The notes: generated from the letters alone by a model not told the origin. Positions 18,158 to 25,898 are shown, counted from the stretch's first letter. The stretch is DNA of 64,000 bases from an uncultured Psychroserpens sp. (GCF_947492715.1 NZ_CANLNS010000008.1:124001-188000), one strand, 5' to 3'. Program-made: numbers and translations.

Positions 18158-19090
18158 TTATTCTTGATTTATTTTTTGTTTTTGTTTTAAAGATTTTGAC
18201 AAAGGTGCGCCAATTAAAAAGATATAAAACAACTGCCAATATTGAGGTTTGATGATAGAAGTGAAAAAATAACGAATACTGTAATAGATTAGAAGAATTT
18301 TATGATGGAGCCAACCAAAGTGTTTTTTTATATAATACAAAAGCGCTATTTTCTGTTCTATTTTAATAGCTATGTTCTTCTTTATACTGGCACTTTTATA
18401 ATGTATATACTCTAAATCTGGCAACAGATAAGTATACTTTTTTAGTTGCTTTAAAAGCCTTCTACTCACATCGGATTCTTCATAATATAGAAACAAATTA
18501 GTGTCAAAACCACCTATATGATCAAAATCACTAGCATCAATGAACATAAAAGATCCTTGTACATAATGCACTTTTGTAGGCTTATCGTACGTTTTTTTTC
18601 TGTTGAGATAGGTAGATGGAAATAAAGTTTCAAGTAATGGTCGTCTTAAAATTTCGCGTTGAATAGATGAAAAGTGATCTATGGTTACTCTAAACTTCTT
18701 ATGCTCATCTAACATTTGAGGAGAACATACAGCCGCATCAGGAGTACGCTCCATGAATTCTTTTAATCGCAGTAAACAATTCTCACTCACTTGCAAGGTG
18801 TCATTATTAATAAACGCATAATACTTACAGGTCGAGGCATATTGAACACCTAACATGTTTCCTGCTCCAAATCCTACATTTATTTTACTTCTTACAAGTT
18901 TTGCTTGTGCAACATTTAATTGATCAACGCCAGTTTTTAATGTCTTGTAATCATCAAGTTTTGAGGCATTATCAATAACTATGATTTCATAGCTAATGGT
19001 ATCTCGCGTATTTTCAATTATAGATTTAATACAATCTATGGTATATTGAGACGTGTTATAATTTATTAGAATACAGCTTACATCAATCAT
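18158..19090 (-). CDS. Glycosyltransferase family 2 (rhamnosyltransferase-like)
   Basis: A GT-A enzyme acting on surface glycan. VSCILINYNTSQYTIDCI lies at residues 4-21, IVIDNASKLDDY near 45, NVGFGAGNMLGVQYA near 75, FINNDTLQ near 95 as the DxD equivalent, and FLYYEESDVSRRL near 195, as in WsaF/rhamnosyl-type GT2 enzymes. A hydrophobic segment near the C-terminus suggests membrane association. ATG 19090 is preferred over a longer frame from 19114, which would overlap the upstream gene; from 19090 it starts 2 bp after that gene's stop. Confidence 0.87.
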   Translation of the reverse strand: MIDVSCILINYNTSQYTIDCIKSIIENTRDTISYEIIVIDNASKLDDYKTLKTGVDQLNVAQAKLVRSKINVGFGAGNMLGVQYASTCKYYAFINNDTLQVSENCLLRLKEFMERTPDAAVCSPQMLDEHKKFRVTIDHFSSIQREILRRPLLETLFPSTYLNRKKTYDKPTKVHYVQGSFMFIDASDFDHIGGFDTNLFLYYEESDVSRRLLKQLKKYTYLLPDLEYIHYKSASIKKNIAIKIEQKIALLYYIKKHFGWLHHKILLIYYSIRYFFTSIIKPQYWQLFYIFLIGAPLSKSLKQKQKINQE

Positions 19091-19092
19091 GG

Positions 19093-20145
19093 TTAATCTA
19101 ATATTGCTTGCCAATATTTAGCAATGTTTTCAGGTAAATAAAATACAGATTTTTTCTTAGCTTGTTGCGACATTTCCTCATTAAAACGATCAAGTCCGGC
19201 AACCTGTTCGAGCATTGGTATTATGTGTCCTTCATTAAAAATATAGCCGATATCTTTGGTGATAATTTCATTTGGACCTGAATGATTAGGAGCAATTGGA
19301 ATTAAACCCTGAGCCATACTTTCAATAATAATCAAGCCAAATAATTCTTCCCACTTTCTATTTCTTTTAGAATTTAGCAACACATACTCATGAGTGCTCA
19401 ATAGCTTGGCTAAAGCGGTTTTGTTAGATGTATGCTTTATGTAATTGATATTATCATGTTCTTTTGCATGTTCTTCAACCAGTTGTTGCTGAGGTCCTTT
19501 TCCAACTATCGTAATTGAACATTTAGGATGATTAGAGAAAAATTGAAGTATCTCATCAATACCCTTTTGAGGCACTAATCGTCCAAGGTAAATAAAACTA
19601 TGGCGTGTCCTATTAGGTTCAATATCTTGTGTAAAAGCCTTATCTATAGCATGACAAACAACACTTATATTATTATCTTTTATAGTATATTTTTCTAACA
19701 GCTGAGATTTACTTTGTTGGGTTACTGCAAATATGTGCGTTACCTTATCTTCCAGAAAAGATTTCCAAGTTGCAAATACCTTAGGCGAATTGTTCTTGGT
19801 TTTAGGATGAAAGTTCTTATCCCAAAACGTCCAAGACGTGTGATAATACACTTGATGCTTATCCAGATAGCTTAATAAACTAACCAATTTAGAATCAAAA
19901 GGAGCAATACCTAAAACGATTTTTTTGTCTTTAGAAAATAATAAACCAATCATGAAAGCGGCATTAGTAAGTTGCTTTCTAAAGAGTTTAAAATTAAATT
20001 TGGTCAATGATTTTACTAACTTACTCAACACAGAAAACTCGCGATACTCAAGATGTATATGTTCTTGTTGAAGCAAAAACTGTAAGGCAGTATAGTGACT
20101 GTCGGCACCATTTTTATGTAAGATATAGACCGTTTGTTTTGGCAT
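19093..20145 (-). CDS. Glycosyltransferase family 4-like (350 aa)
   Basis: A GT-B fold enzyme that builds surface glycan from a nucleotide sugar. The C-terminal half has FIYLGRLVPQKGIDEIL near residue 185, ITIVGKGPQQQLVEEHA near 212 and the donor-binding ELFGLIIIESMAQGLIPIAP near 265-285 with the EX7E-like spacing of GT4 enzymes. The N-terminal acceptor domain is less conserved. It heads the minus-strand run 20145-16744 and has a promoter just upstream. Confidence 0.85.
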   Translation of the reverse strand: MPKQTVYILHKNGADSHYTALQFLLQQEHIHLEYREFSVLSKLVKSLTKFNFKLFRKQLTNAAFMIGLLFSKDKKIVLGIAPFDSKLVSLLSYLDKHQVYYHTSWTFWDKNFHPKTKNNSPKVFATWKSFLEDKVTHIFAVTQQSKSQLLEKYTIKDNNISVVCHAIDKAFTQDIEPNRTRHSFIYLGRLVPQKGIDEILQFFSNHPKCSITIVGKGPQQQLVEEHAKEHDNINYIKHTSNKTALAKLLSTHEYVLLNSKRNRKWEELFGLIIIESMAQGLIPIAPNHSGPNEIITKDIGYIFNEGHIIPMLEQVAGLDRFNEEMSQQAKKKSVFYLPENIAKYWQAILD

Positions 20146-20168
20146 TATAATTTATGATAAGCTTGTTG

Positions 20169-20202
20169 CAAATGTAGTGGATAATTTTATAATTTTACCC
20201 AA
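20169..20202 (-). promoter_or_regulatory. Predicted promoter of the glycan run
   Basis: On the minus strand TTG (20202-20200) is followed after 23 nt by TACATTTG (20176-20169), a perfect TAnnTTTG -7 box, 23 nt before the ATG of the first glycosyltransferase gene. Confidence 0.55.
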
Positions 20203-20217
20203 TGAATAAATATCAGG

Positions 20218-20973
20218 TTGGAGTTGCATAAATATCGAGAAGAAATAGCTAAAATCATAGCCAATCAAGCCAATGAGAATTCAGCAAAGACCTTACAGTC
20301 TGATAGAAATTTAGTGACCAAACATACTTTGGGTGATGGCAGGGAAGTTGTTATTAAGGCGTTTAAAATCCCAAATTTAATCAATAAAATTGCTTATCGC
20401 TATTTTAGAAAAAGCAAGGCAAAGCGCTCCTTCGAATACGCCTCTAAACTAAAGGCACTTGGTGTTGGTACACCAGAACCTATTGAGTATATTGAGAATT
20501 TTAATTGGTTAGGATTACGAACAAGCTATTATATAAGTTCGTTTGTAGCCTACGATTTGACATATCGAGAATTAACCACAGATTTTGAAATTCCTGATCA
20601 TGAAGACATTCTAAGAGCGTTTACGAGATTTACGTTTTACTTGCATCAAAAGGATATAAATTTTTTAGATCATTCACCTGGCAACACGCTCATTAATAGG
20701 AGAGATGGTAGCTACGATTTTTATTTGGTTGATTTAAATAGGATGGAATTCCAACCTATGAGCTTTGAAACCCGAATTAAAAATTTCGCTAAACTTACGA
20801 TTCATAAATCTATGATTGAGACTATGAGCGATGAGTATGCGAAATGTTCTGGGGAATCTTACGATACCATTTTTAATTTGATGTGGAACTTCACTCAAGA
20901 ATTTCAGAATAAATACCATCGTAAAAGACGGCTCAAGAATAAAATTTTATTCTGGCGAAAGAAGAAGTCTTAG
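20218..20973 (+). CDS. LPS core kinase-like protein (Kdo kinase/InaA family, 251 aa)
   Basis: Likely phosphorylates Kdo or another inner-core sugar of LPS at the cytoplasmic membrane face. VVIKAFKIPN near residue 40 carries the ATP-binding Lys. YISSFVAYDLTYREL lies near 100. LHQKDINFLDHSPGNTLIN near 140-158 matches the protein-kinase-like catalytic loop, and YLVDLNRMEF near 172 takes the place of DFG. No in-frame ATG precedes these motifs; the frame opens at TTG 20218, and the nearby ATG at 20202 is out of frame. The gene overlaps the convergent glycosyltransferase by 4 bp. Confidence 0.8.
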   Translation: MELHKYREEIAKIIANQANENSAKTLQSDRNLVTKHTLGDGREVVIKAFKIPNLINKIAYRYFRKSKAKRSFEYASKLKALGVGTPEPIEYIENFNWLGLRTSYYISSFVAYDLTYRELTTDFEIPDHEDILRAFTRFTFYLHQKDINFLDHSPGNTLINRRDGSYDFYLVDLNRMEFQPMSFETRIKNFAKLTIHKSMIETMSDEYAKCSGESYDTIFNLMWNFTQEFQNKYHRKRRLKNKILFWRKKKS

Positions 20974-21731
20974 GCTTTTTTCTTATAAAGTTCTCTCAAC
21001 TTAGAATACTTTAAGAATGTAATATTTGCCGTTTGCTTGCAAATGACATAACCATTAAATCCATCTAAAAAACCTAGCCTTAAGATATACGATTTGAAAA
21101 ATGCCCAACACGGATTTATGATAATTTTCCAAATAGGTGCTTTTTTACCTAAATCATAATAAGATTGGGCTGATATCGTTGAAAAGCGCTCTATTTTTTG
21201 GTTAAATTCTGAATAACTCTGGTAAGTGAGATGTAAAATATCCCCTTTTAGCTTTCCTCTTGATGAGGTCGATGTGTGCAACTTAATTTCATCGTGAGGA
21301 TTTATACCTTTCCACATTCCTTTTCTTCGGTCAAATACACGTAATTTTTTGTTTGGATACCAATCTGAATGCTTAATCCATTGTCCGCAAAAGTTATTAA
21401 AACGATTGCAGTAATATCCATCAAATTGCCAATTGGTTTTTAAATGACGAATAGATTCTTGAAGTTGTTCTGAAAGAGATTCATCGCCATCTAAGGAAAC
21501 AACATGGTTATAAGTTGCTTGTTCTAGGGCGAAATTTTTCTGTTCGATATAGCCTAAGAACTTCTGTTCAATGACTCTAGCGTTATAGCGTTCACAAATC
21601 GATTTTGTTTGATCTGTTGAATAAGAATCGACTACTAAAATTTCGTCAACAACATCAATCAGCGAGCGCATACAGTTTTCTATATTCCTCTCTTCGTTGT
21701 AAGTTATAATAACTGCCGAAATCTTAATCAT
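20970..21731 (-). CDS. Glycosyltransferase family 2, WaaE/KdtX-like (253 aa)
   Basis: Resembles LPS core beta-1,4-glucosyltransferases. ISAVIITYNEERNIENCM is at residues 3-20 and EILVVDSYSTDQTKSICE near 31-48. KNFALEQATYNHVVSLDGDE near 64-83 carries the DGDE metal motif. CGQWIKHSDWYPNKKLRVF near 115-133 is characteristic of the WaaE group. It is flanked by an LPS-kinase-like gene (convergent, 4-bp overlap) and another glycosyltransferase (divergent), consistent with core oligosaccharide work. Confidence 0.87.
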   Translation of the reverse strand: MIKISAVIITYNEERNIENCMRSLIDVVDEILVVDSYSTDQTKSICERYNARVIEQKFLGYIEQKNFALEQATYNHVVSLDGDESLSEQLQESIRHLKTNWQFDGYYCNRFNNFCGQWIKHSDWYPNKKLRVFDRRKGMWKGINPHDEIKLHTSTSSRGKLKGDILHLTYQSYSEFNQKIERFSTISAQSYYDLGKKAPIWKIIINPCWAFFKSYILRLGFLDGFNGYVICKQTANITFLKYSKLRELYKKKA

Positions 21732-21760
21732 AAGTACCTAAAGTATTTGGTAAAAATAAC

Positions 21761-21768
21761 TATTTTTG
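21761..21768 (+). promoter_or_regulatory. -7 promoter box TATTTTTG
   Basis: A perfect TAnnTTTG box ending 5 nt before ATG 21774. If used, transcription would start at or within a few bases of the ATG, giving a leaderless mRNA. The -33 match is weak. Confidence 0.45.
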
Positions 21769-21773
21769 AAACA

Positions 21774-22604
21774 ATGAAAACCTTTGATGTCTCTATTATC
21801 ATAAGTACTTATAATAAACCAAATTGGTTGCAAAAAGTGCTGTGGAGTTATAATCAACAAACTATAAATGATTTTGAAGTTGTTATTGCTGATGATGGTT
21901 CTACAGAAGAAACCAGAGCTTTAATTAATGACATGAAGACAAAGATGAGTTATCCAATCATACATGTTTGGCAAGAAGATAATGGGTTTCAGAAAACTAA
22001 AATTTTAAATAAAGCCACTGTAGCGAGTAGAGGTGATTATTTGATATATACAGATGGCGATTGTCTTGCGCGAGCTGACTTTATTGAAACACATTTAGCA
22101 CATAGATCTAAAGGCTGTGCGCTGTCTTCAGGTTATTTTAAACTCACCAATAAGGTTTCAAACCTTATTGGTCTAGAAGAAATAAATTCACAGCAATGTT
22201 TTGATAAGTCGTGGTTGCTGTCTCATGGCCAGCCAAACTCCTTTAAGATGAACAAACTCACAAGGTCTAAATTTAAAGCAGCGCTTTTAAATTTTATAAC
22301 ACCTACTAAAGCCACCTTTGATGGGATGAATGCATCTGCATGGAAAGTTGATATTTTGACTGTAAATGGTTTTGATGAACGCATGCAATATGGAGGGGAA
22401 GATAGAGAATTAGGAGAGCGTTTGATGAATTATGGTATCAAGTTTAAGCAAATTCGTTACAGCGCTATTTGTTTGCATTTGTTTCATGAAAGAGCATATG
22501 TTACCTCTGACATGATTAAAAAAAATGATGCTATTCGTAAAACAACCAAACAAAACAAGGTGATTAAAACACCGTTTGGGATAGAATCAGTTAAAACTGT
22601 TTAA
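21774..22604 (+). CDS. Glycosyltransferase family 2, chondroitin-synthase-like (276 aa)
   Basis: A two-part GT-A enzyme. FDVSIIISTYNKPNWL is at residues 3-18, VVIADDGSTEETRAL near 36-50, YLIYTDGDCLARADF near 86-100 with the DGD metal motif, and FDGMNASAWKVD ... NGFDERMQYGGEDRELGERL near 180-215, the galactosyltransferase-type C-terminal segment. The ATG at 21774 is preferred over an upstream TTG at 21747. It overlaps the convergent heptosyltransferase-like gene by 14 bp. Confidence 0.87.
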   Translation: MKTFDVSIIISTYNKPNWLQKVLWSYNQQTINDFEVVIADDGSTEETRALINDMKTKMSYPIIHVWQEDNGFQKTKILNKATVASRGDYLIYTDGDCLARADFIETHLAHRSKGCALSSGYFKLTNKVSNLIGLEEINSQQCFDKSWLLSHGQPNSFKMNKLTRSKFKAALLNFITPTKATFDGMNASAWKVDILTVNGFDERMQYGGEDRELGERLMNYGIKFKQIRYSAICLHLFHERAYVTSDMIKKNDAIRKTTKQNKVIKTPFGIESVKTV

Positions 22605-23649
22605 GGTATTGTTTTAGCTTCGGAATGATATATTCTGGAGGAAAGCTTTTATATAAAGAAAAAACGTTATTCTTAGCTTCTTTTAATGTTTTTCCTTCGT
22701 ACAGTTCTGGTTTAAAGTCTTTTAAATGCACTGATATATTTGATGTGTCATTTTCAAACATATTCCAAGACTCCTTAGAAATCCATGGTGAAAACACTGT
22801 AAACGTCGGAATATTTAAGGCTTTTGCCATATTAATGGCACCTCCTTCATTACCAATGAGTGCAGTACAGTGATGTGTAATGGCTAAAAATTCGCGTAAG
22901 CTCTTTCCGAAGACATCAAAAAAGATATGTGTCTTAGTGTTAGCATTACAAAAGTTATAGATGGTTTTGGCTTCGTCAATTTGTTTTGGAATATAATTAA
23001 ATAAAATCTGCCCACCAGTGTCTTCCACTATCGTATCAATGAGGTCTGCCATATGAGGAAGAGGATAGGTTTTATTTTCTCCGCTCCCTAACACACTAAT
23101 CATGAATATTGATTTCGTTAGGTCGATATTAGCATTTAATAAAAACTGTTTTGAGGTTTCAATTTCTTTGGGTGTTAAATACACTTTTGGTTTAATGTAT
23201 TCTGGAATATTTTGGCACAGTGGTTTTAGAAGTTGCAATCGGTGTTCTATGGCAACACTTGCCTTTGTTTTTGGTGTTTTAGGTTCTTTAAACGTGTGCG
23301 TGTAAAAGTGACTCGTGTACCATTTTTGCTTCGAAACTTTGATTTTTGCCCCCGAAAACTTGGTCATTAAATTACTCGATAGCTTAGAGTAAACATCCAC
23401 AACGGCGTCATAGCGCTCCTTTTTTAAGGACTTTAAAAATGAAAGAAACGCCGATTTGCTTTCTTCCATCTCTGGTGTATAGAATAAAAACTTGTCAATA
23501 AACGGATTGTTTTCAACTACAGGAAATGTATGAGAATTAATCACATAGTGAAGCTCTGCATCTGGATGTTCGGCTTTTATAGCTTCAAATAAGATGCTTG
23601 TTGTGAGTACATCACCAATCATTTTTTGTTGTATGACTAAAATCTTCAA
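22591..23649 (-). CDS. Glycosyltransferase family 9 (heptosyltransferase-like, 352 aa, TTG start)
   Basis: A GT-B enzyme of the ADP-heptose:LPS heptosyltransferase family, adding heptose to the LPS inner core. The N-terminus KILVIQQKMIGDVLTTSIL is the family hallmark. MISVLGSGENKTYPLPHM near residue 185 and GNEGGAINMAKALNIPTFTV near 272-290 form the donor site. The start is TTG at 23649: it aligns with where family members begin, and no ATG lies between it and the preceding gene's stop, 12 bp upstream. It is probably in an operon with dapD and the small lipoprotein. Confidence 0.88.
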   Translation of the reverse strand: MKILVIQQKMIGDVLTTSILFEAIKAEHPDAELHYVINSHTFPVVENNPFIDKFLFYTPEMEESKSAFLSFLKSLKKERYDAVVDVYSKLSSNLMTKFSGAKIKVSKQKWYTSHFYTHTFKEPKTPKTKASVAIEHRLQLLKPLCQNIPEYIKPKVYLTPKEIETSKQFLLNANIDLTKSIFMISVLGSGENKTYPLPHMADLIDTIVEDTGGQILFNYIPKQIDEAKTIYNFCNANTKTHIFFDVFGKSLREFLAITHHCTALIGNEGGAINMAKALNIPTFTVFSPWISKESWNMFENDTSNISVHLKDFKPELYEGKTLKEAKNNVFSLYKSFPPEYIIPKLKQYLKQF

Positions 23650-23661
23650 ATCGTTTTCTTT

Positions 23662-24054
23662 TTACTCCTTTTTATAATTGTCAAAATTTATGCCGTTGGT
23701 TTTAAAAAATGGGTTCTCAAATTTAAAGGCATTCTTAGTCACTAAACCAATATCTATTTCAACATAGTCACCATGAGTCGCTGTTGCCATTAGATATGAT
23801 TTTCCATTTATGGTGAGACTCATATTAATGGCGCCAACTTTTACCGTGTAACTAGGCTCGTAAGTCAAAGAAGCTATTTCTTTTTTGAATTGTATAAGTT
23901 GTTTCTTGTTTAAAGTAAACACTCCAGAGTTATTAGACATTTCGACGTTTTCAATGGCGTCGATATCTACAAAATCAATAAAGTGCAATTCTTGATTTTT
24001 ACCGCAAGAAACGGTTACAATACATATTATAAAAAGGATAACTTTATTATTCAT
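23662..24054 (-). CDS. Small lipoprotein of unknown function (130 aa)
   Basis: Residues 1-16 are a lipoprotein signal and VTVSC gives lipidated Cys17. The mature part is a compact mixed alpha/beta domain of about 110 residues with no recognised motif. It sits between dapD (11 bp upstream) and a heptosyltransferase-like gene (12 bp downstream). That suggests an envelope role, but no function can be named. Confidence 0.7.
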   Translation of the reverse strand: MNNKVILFIICIVTVSCGKNQELHFIDFVDIDAIENVEMSNNSGVFTLNKKQLIQFKKEIASLTYEPSYTVKVGAINMSLTINGKSYLMATATHGDYVEIDIGLVTKNAFKFENPFFKTNGINFDNYKKE

Positions 24055-24065
24055 TTATGTGCGAA

Positions 24066-24881
24066 TTAAACGGCCACATCATACTCACGAAGGGCATCAT
24101 TTAATGACGTTTTTTTATTCGTACTTTCTTTTCGTTTCCCAATAATTAAAGCACAAGGGACGTTGTAGTTTCCAGCAGGAAATGTTTTGGTATAACTGCC
24201 AGGAATCACAACTGAGCGCTCTGGAACGATACCTTTCATTTCAATTGGTTCTTCACCTGTAACATCAATAATTTTTGTGCTCATTGTCAAGACGACATTA
24301 GCTCCTAAAACAGCTTCTTTTTCAATTCTTACGCCTTCCACAACAATACAGCGAGAGCCAATAAAGGCACCATCTTCTATAATAACAGGAGCAGCTTGCA
24401 GTGGCTCTAAAACACCACCAATTCCAACGCCACCAGACAAATGAACATTTTTGCCTATTTGAGCGCAGCTACCAACTGTAGCCCAAGTATCTACCATAGT
24501 ACCTTCATCAACATAAGCACCAATATTTACGTAACTAGGCATTAAAATTGTGCCTGGTGATATATAAGCGCCATGTCTAGCAACAGCATTAGGTACAACC
24601 CTTATTCCGCGTTTTTCATAATCGCGTTTAAGCGGTATTTTATCGTGATATTCGAAAATACCTGCTTCTAAGGTTTCCATTTTCTGAATTGGGAAATAAA
24701 GAACTACTGCTTTTTTTACCCATTCATTAACTTGCCAACCGTCTGCAGTGGGTTGTGCCACTCTCAACGTACCTTTGTCTAATAGGTCAATCACATGTCT
24801 AATACTTTTGATAGTGTTTTCATCTGATAGTAATGAACGATCATCCCAAGCGTTTTCTATAGTTTGTTGTAGTTGTTTCAT
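24066..24881 (-). CDS. dapD: 2,3,4,5-tetrahydropyridine-2,6-dicarboxylate N-succinyltransferase (271 aa)
   Basis: Succinyl-CoA-dependent step of the lysine/diaminopimelate pathway, feeding peptidoglycan synthesis. The N-terminal helical part has LLDKGTLRVAQP near residue 33. The left-handed beta-helix is visible as hexapeptide repeats from about residue 105 to 225 (GAYISPGTILMPSYVNIGAY; GTMVDTWATVGSCAQIGK; HLSGGVGIGGVLEP). Length and motifs are standard. A -7 box lies 24 nt upstream of the ATG at 24881. Confidence 0.95.
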   Translation of the reverse strand: MKQLQQTIENAWDDRSLLSDENTIKSIRHVIDLLDKGTLRVAQPTADGWQVNEWVKKAVVLYFPIQKMETLEAGIFEYHDKIPLKRDYEKRGIRVVPNAVARHGAYISPGTILMPSYVNIGAYVDEGTMVDTWATVGSCAQIGKNVHLSGGVGIGGVLEPLQAAPVIIEDGAFIGSRCIVVEGVRIEKEAVLGANVVLTMSTKIIDVTGEEPIEMKGIVPERSVVIPGSYTKTFPAGNYNVPCALIIGKRKESTNKKTSLNDALREYDVAV

Positions 24882-24905
24882 ATCAATTTTTATCTGCTAT
24901 TTGCA

Positions 24906-24913
24906 CAAAGATA
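24906..24913 (-). promoter_or_regulatory. -7 promoter box TATCTTTG (dapD)
   Basis: A perfect TAnnTTTG match on the minus strand with 24 nt between it and the dapD ATG. The -33 element is weak. Confidence 0.5.
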
Positions 24914-24963
24914 ATAGTATAATCTCTTAGAATAACCACTTGATAAATAAAAAAATAAAATAT

Positions 24964-25118
24964 ATGTGACCTTTTAAAAAGTGCTGTGTCTTAATTAATG
25001 TGAATTATTAATAGTCGGGCATTTTCCCTAAAAAAATATGCTTTGACACTTTAATAATTAATAGCTAATTTTTGTGAAAACTCTCCTTCTCCCTTAGGAG
25101 AGTTTTCTATTTTTTTTA
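24964..25118 (+). ncRNA. Small-RNA-like unit 1 of a three-copy array
   Basis: The head GTGAC (24966-24970) is followed by 15 nt, then GTGTC (24986-24990) and TTAAT. About 75 nt later comes the tail box TTAATAGCTAATTTTT. An 11-bp hairpin GAAAACTCTCC/GGAGAGTTTTC (25076-25086 and 25097-25107) with loop TTCTCCCTTA follows, then a T-rich run. If the head is a promoter, the RNA would be roughly 115-120 nt. No plausible open frame is present. The unit lies 83 bp beyond the divergent dapD start. Confidence 0.5.
25076..25118 (+). terminator. Intrinsic terminator of unit 1
   Basis: A perfect 11-bp stem followed by TATTTTTTTT. It points in the plus direction, away from dapD. Confidence 0.75.
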
Positions 25119-25123
25119 GAATC

Positions 25124-25256
25124 ATGTGACCTTTTAGAAAAAGATGTGTCTAAATAATTGGTTTTGAGTTAATAATTACGACAGCCCTATATACCCTTTT
25201 TTTATAATAGCATTATTAAACCTTTCTAAGTCCCAAGAAAGGTTTTTTGCTTTTTT
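25124..25256 (+). ncRNA. Small-RNA-like unit 2 of a three-copy array
   Basis: GTGAC (25126-25130), exactly 15 nt, GTGTC (25146-25150) and TAAAT, with most spacer bases shared with unit 1 (CTTTTAGAAA against CTTTTAAAAA). Later come ATAATAGCATTATT and a 10-bp hairpin AAACCTTTCT/AGAAAGGTTT (25218-25227 and 25236-25245) with loop AAGTCCCA and a T-run. The middle is unlike unit 1. Predicted RNA about 100 nt. Confidence 0.5.
25218..25256 (+). terminator. Intrinsic terminator of unit 2
   Basis: A perfect 10-bp stem with an 8-nt loop, then six T, GC and seven T. Confidence 0.75.
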
Positions 25257-25265
25257 TATAATTTA

Positions 25266-25402
25266 ATGTGACTTTTTAAAAATAGGTGTGTCTTAATACT
25301 ATAACATGAACTGTTTAAGGTAGAGGGTGAATAGTTTCATGGATTTATTAATAGTTGATTATTTTAGAACTCTTCTTTGACCTACAAAGAAGAGTTTTTT
25401 TA
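25266..25402 (+). ncRNA. Small-RNA-like unit 3 of a three-copy array
   Basis: GTGAC (25268-25272), 15 nt, GTGTC (25288-25292) and TTAAT. The tail box is TTAATAGTTGATTATTTT. A 12-bp hairpin AACTCTTCTTTG/CAAAGAAGAGTT (25368-25379 and 25385-25396) with loop ACCTA and seven T follows. Predicted RNA about 100-105 nt. It ends 46 bp before ruvX, whose own -7 box lies in between. Confidence 0.5.
25368..25402 (+). terminator. Intrinsic terminator of unit 3
   Basis: A perfect 12-bp stem with a 5-nt loop followed by a run of seven T. Confidence 0.75.
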
Positions 25403-25435
25403 TGGTATTAGAATGGATAAACAGGATTATAAGAT

Positions 25436-25443
25436 TAACTTTG
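25436..25443 (+). promoter_or_regulatory. -7 promoter box TAACTTTG (ruvX)
   Basis: A perfect TAnnTTTG box with only 4 nt before the ruvX ATG, so the transcript may start at the ATG. The -33 region is weak. Confidence 0.45.
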
Positions 25444-25447
25444 CAAC

Positions 25448-25861
25448 ATGGCGAGAATATTAGCTTTAGATTATGGGACCAAGCAAACTGGAGTAGCAGT
25501 TACAGATGAGTTGCAAATTATTGCATCTGGTCTTACTACTGTTCCTACTAAGGAATTAATGCCTTTTTTGAAGACATATGTTTCTGAGGAGAATGTAGAA
25601 CTACTATTAGTAGGAGAGCCTAAGCAAATGAATTATGAAGCATCTGAAAGCGAGGTATCAATTTCAAAGTTTCTAAATGCATTAAAAAAAGAAATACCGC
25701 ATATTCCTGTTAAGCGCGTAGATGAACGCTTTACTTCAAAGATGGCTTTTCAAACAATGATTGATAGTGGTCTTAAAAAAAAGCAACGTCAAGATAAAAC
25801 GCTAATAGACGAAATTAGCGCAACAATTATTCTGCAAAGTTATTTATACAATCCTTCTTAA
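25448..25861 (+). CDS. ruvX: RuvX/YqgF family nuclease (137 aa)
   Basis: RNase H-fold protein, annotated as putative Holliday junction resolvase and in E. coli shown to act in pre-16S rRNA 5' maturation. ILALDYGTKQTGVAVTD at residues 4-20 carries the first catalytic Asp. LLLVGEPKQMN lies near 58, and VKRVDERFTSKMA near 95 carries the conserved DERxTS. The length is normal. It is followed by def, DUF5606 and mazG on the same strand, an order I recall as common in Flavobacteriia. Confidence 0.92.
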   Translation: MARILALDYGTKQTGVAVTDELQIIASGLTTVPTKELMPFLKTYVSEENVELLLVGEPKQMNYEASESEVSISKFLNALKKEIPHIPVKRVDERFTSKMAFQTMIDSGLKKKQRQDKTLIDEISATIILQSYLYNPS

Positions 25862-25898
25862 AACCATCTTAAAAGTTCTGAAATAATAATAAGAATTG

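Noticed and set aside
24964-25402. CRISPR array or integron attC sites as an explanation of the three repeats
   Set aside because: Only three units with long, dissimilar middles. The repeats are partial rather than identical, each ends in a terminator, and there is no cas or integrase gene nearby.
24964-25402. Transcription attenuators for ruvX as an explanation of the three terminators
   Set aside because: A single attenuator would suffice. Three units each repeat the head motif, and ruvX has its own -7 box after the last terminator.
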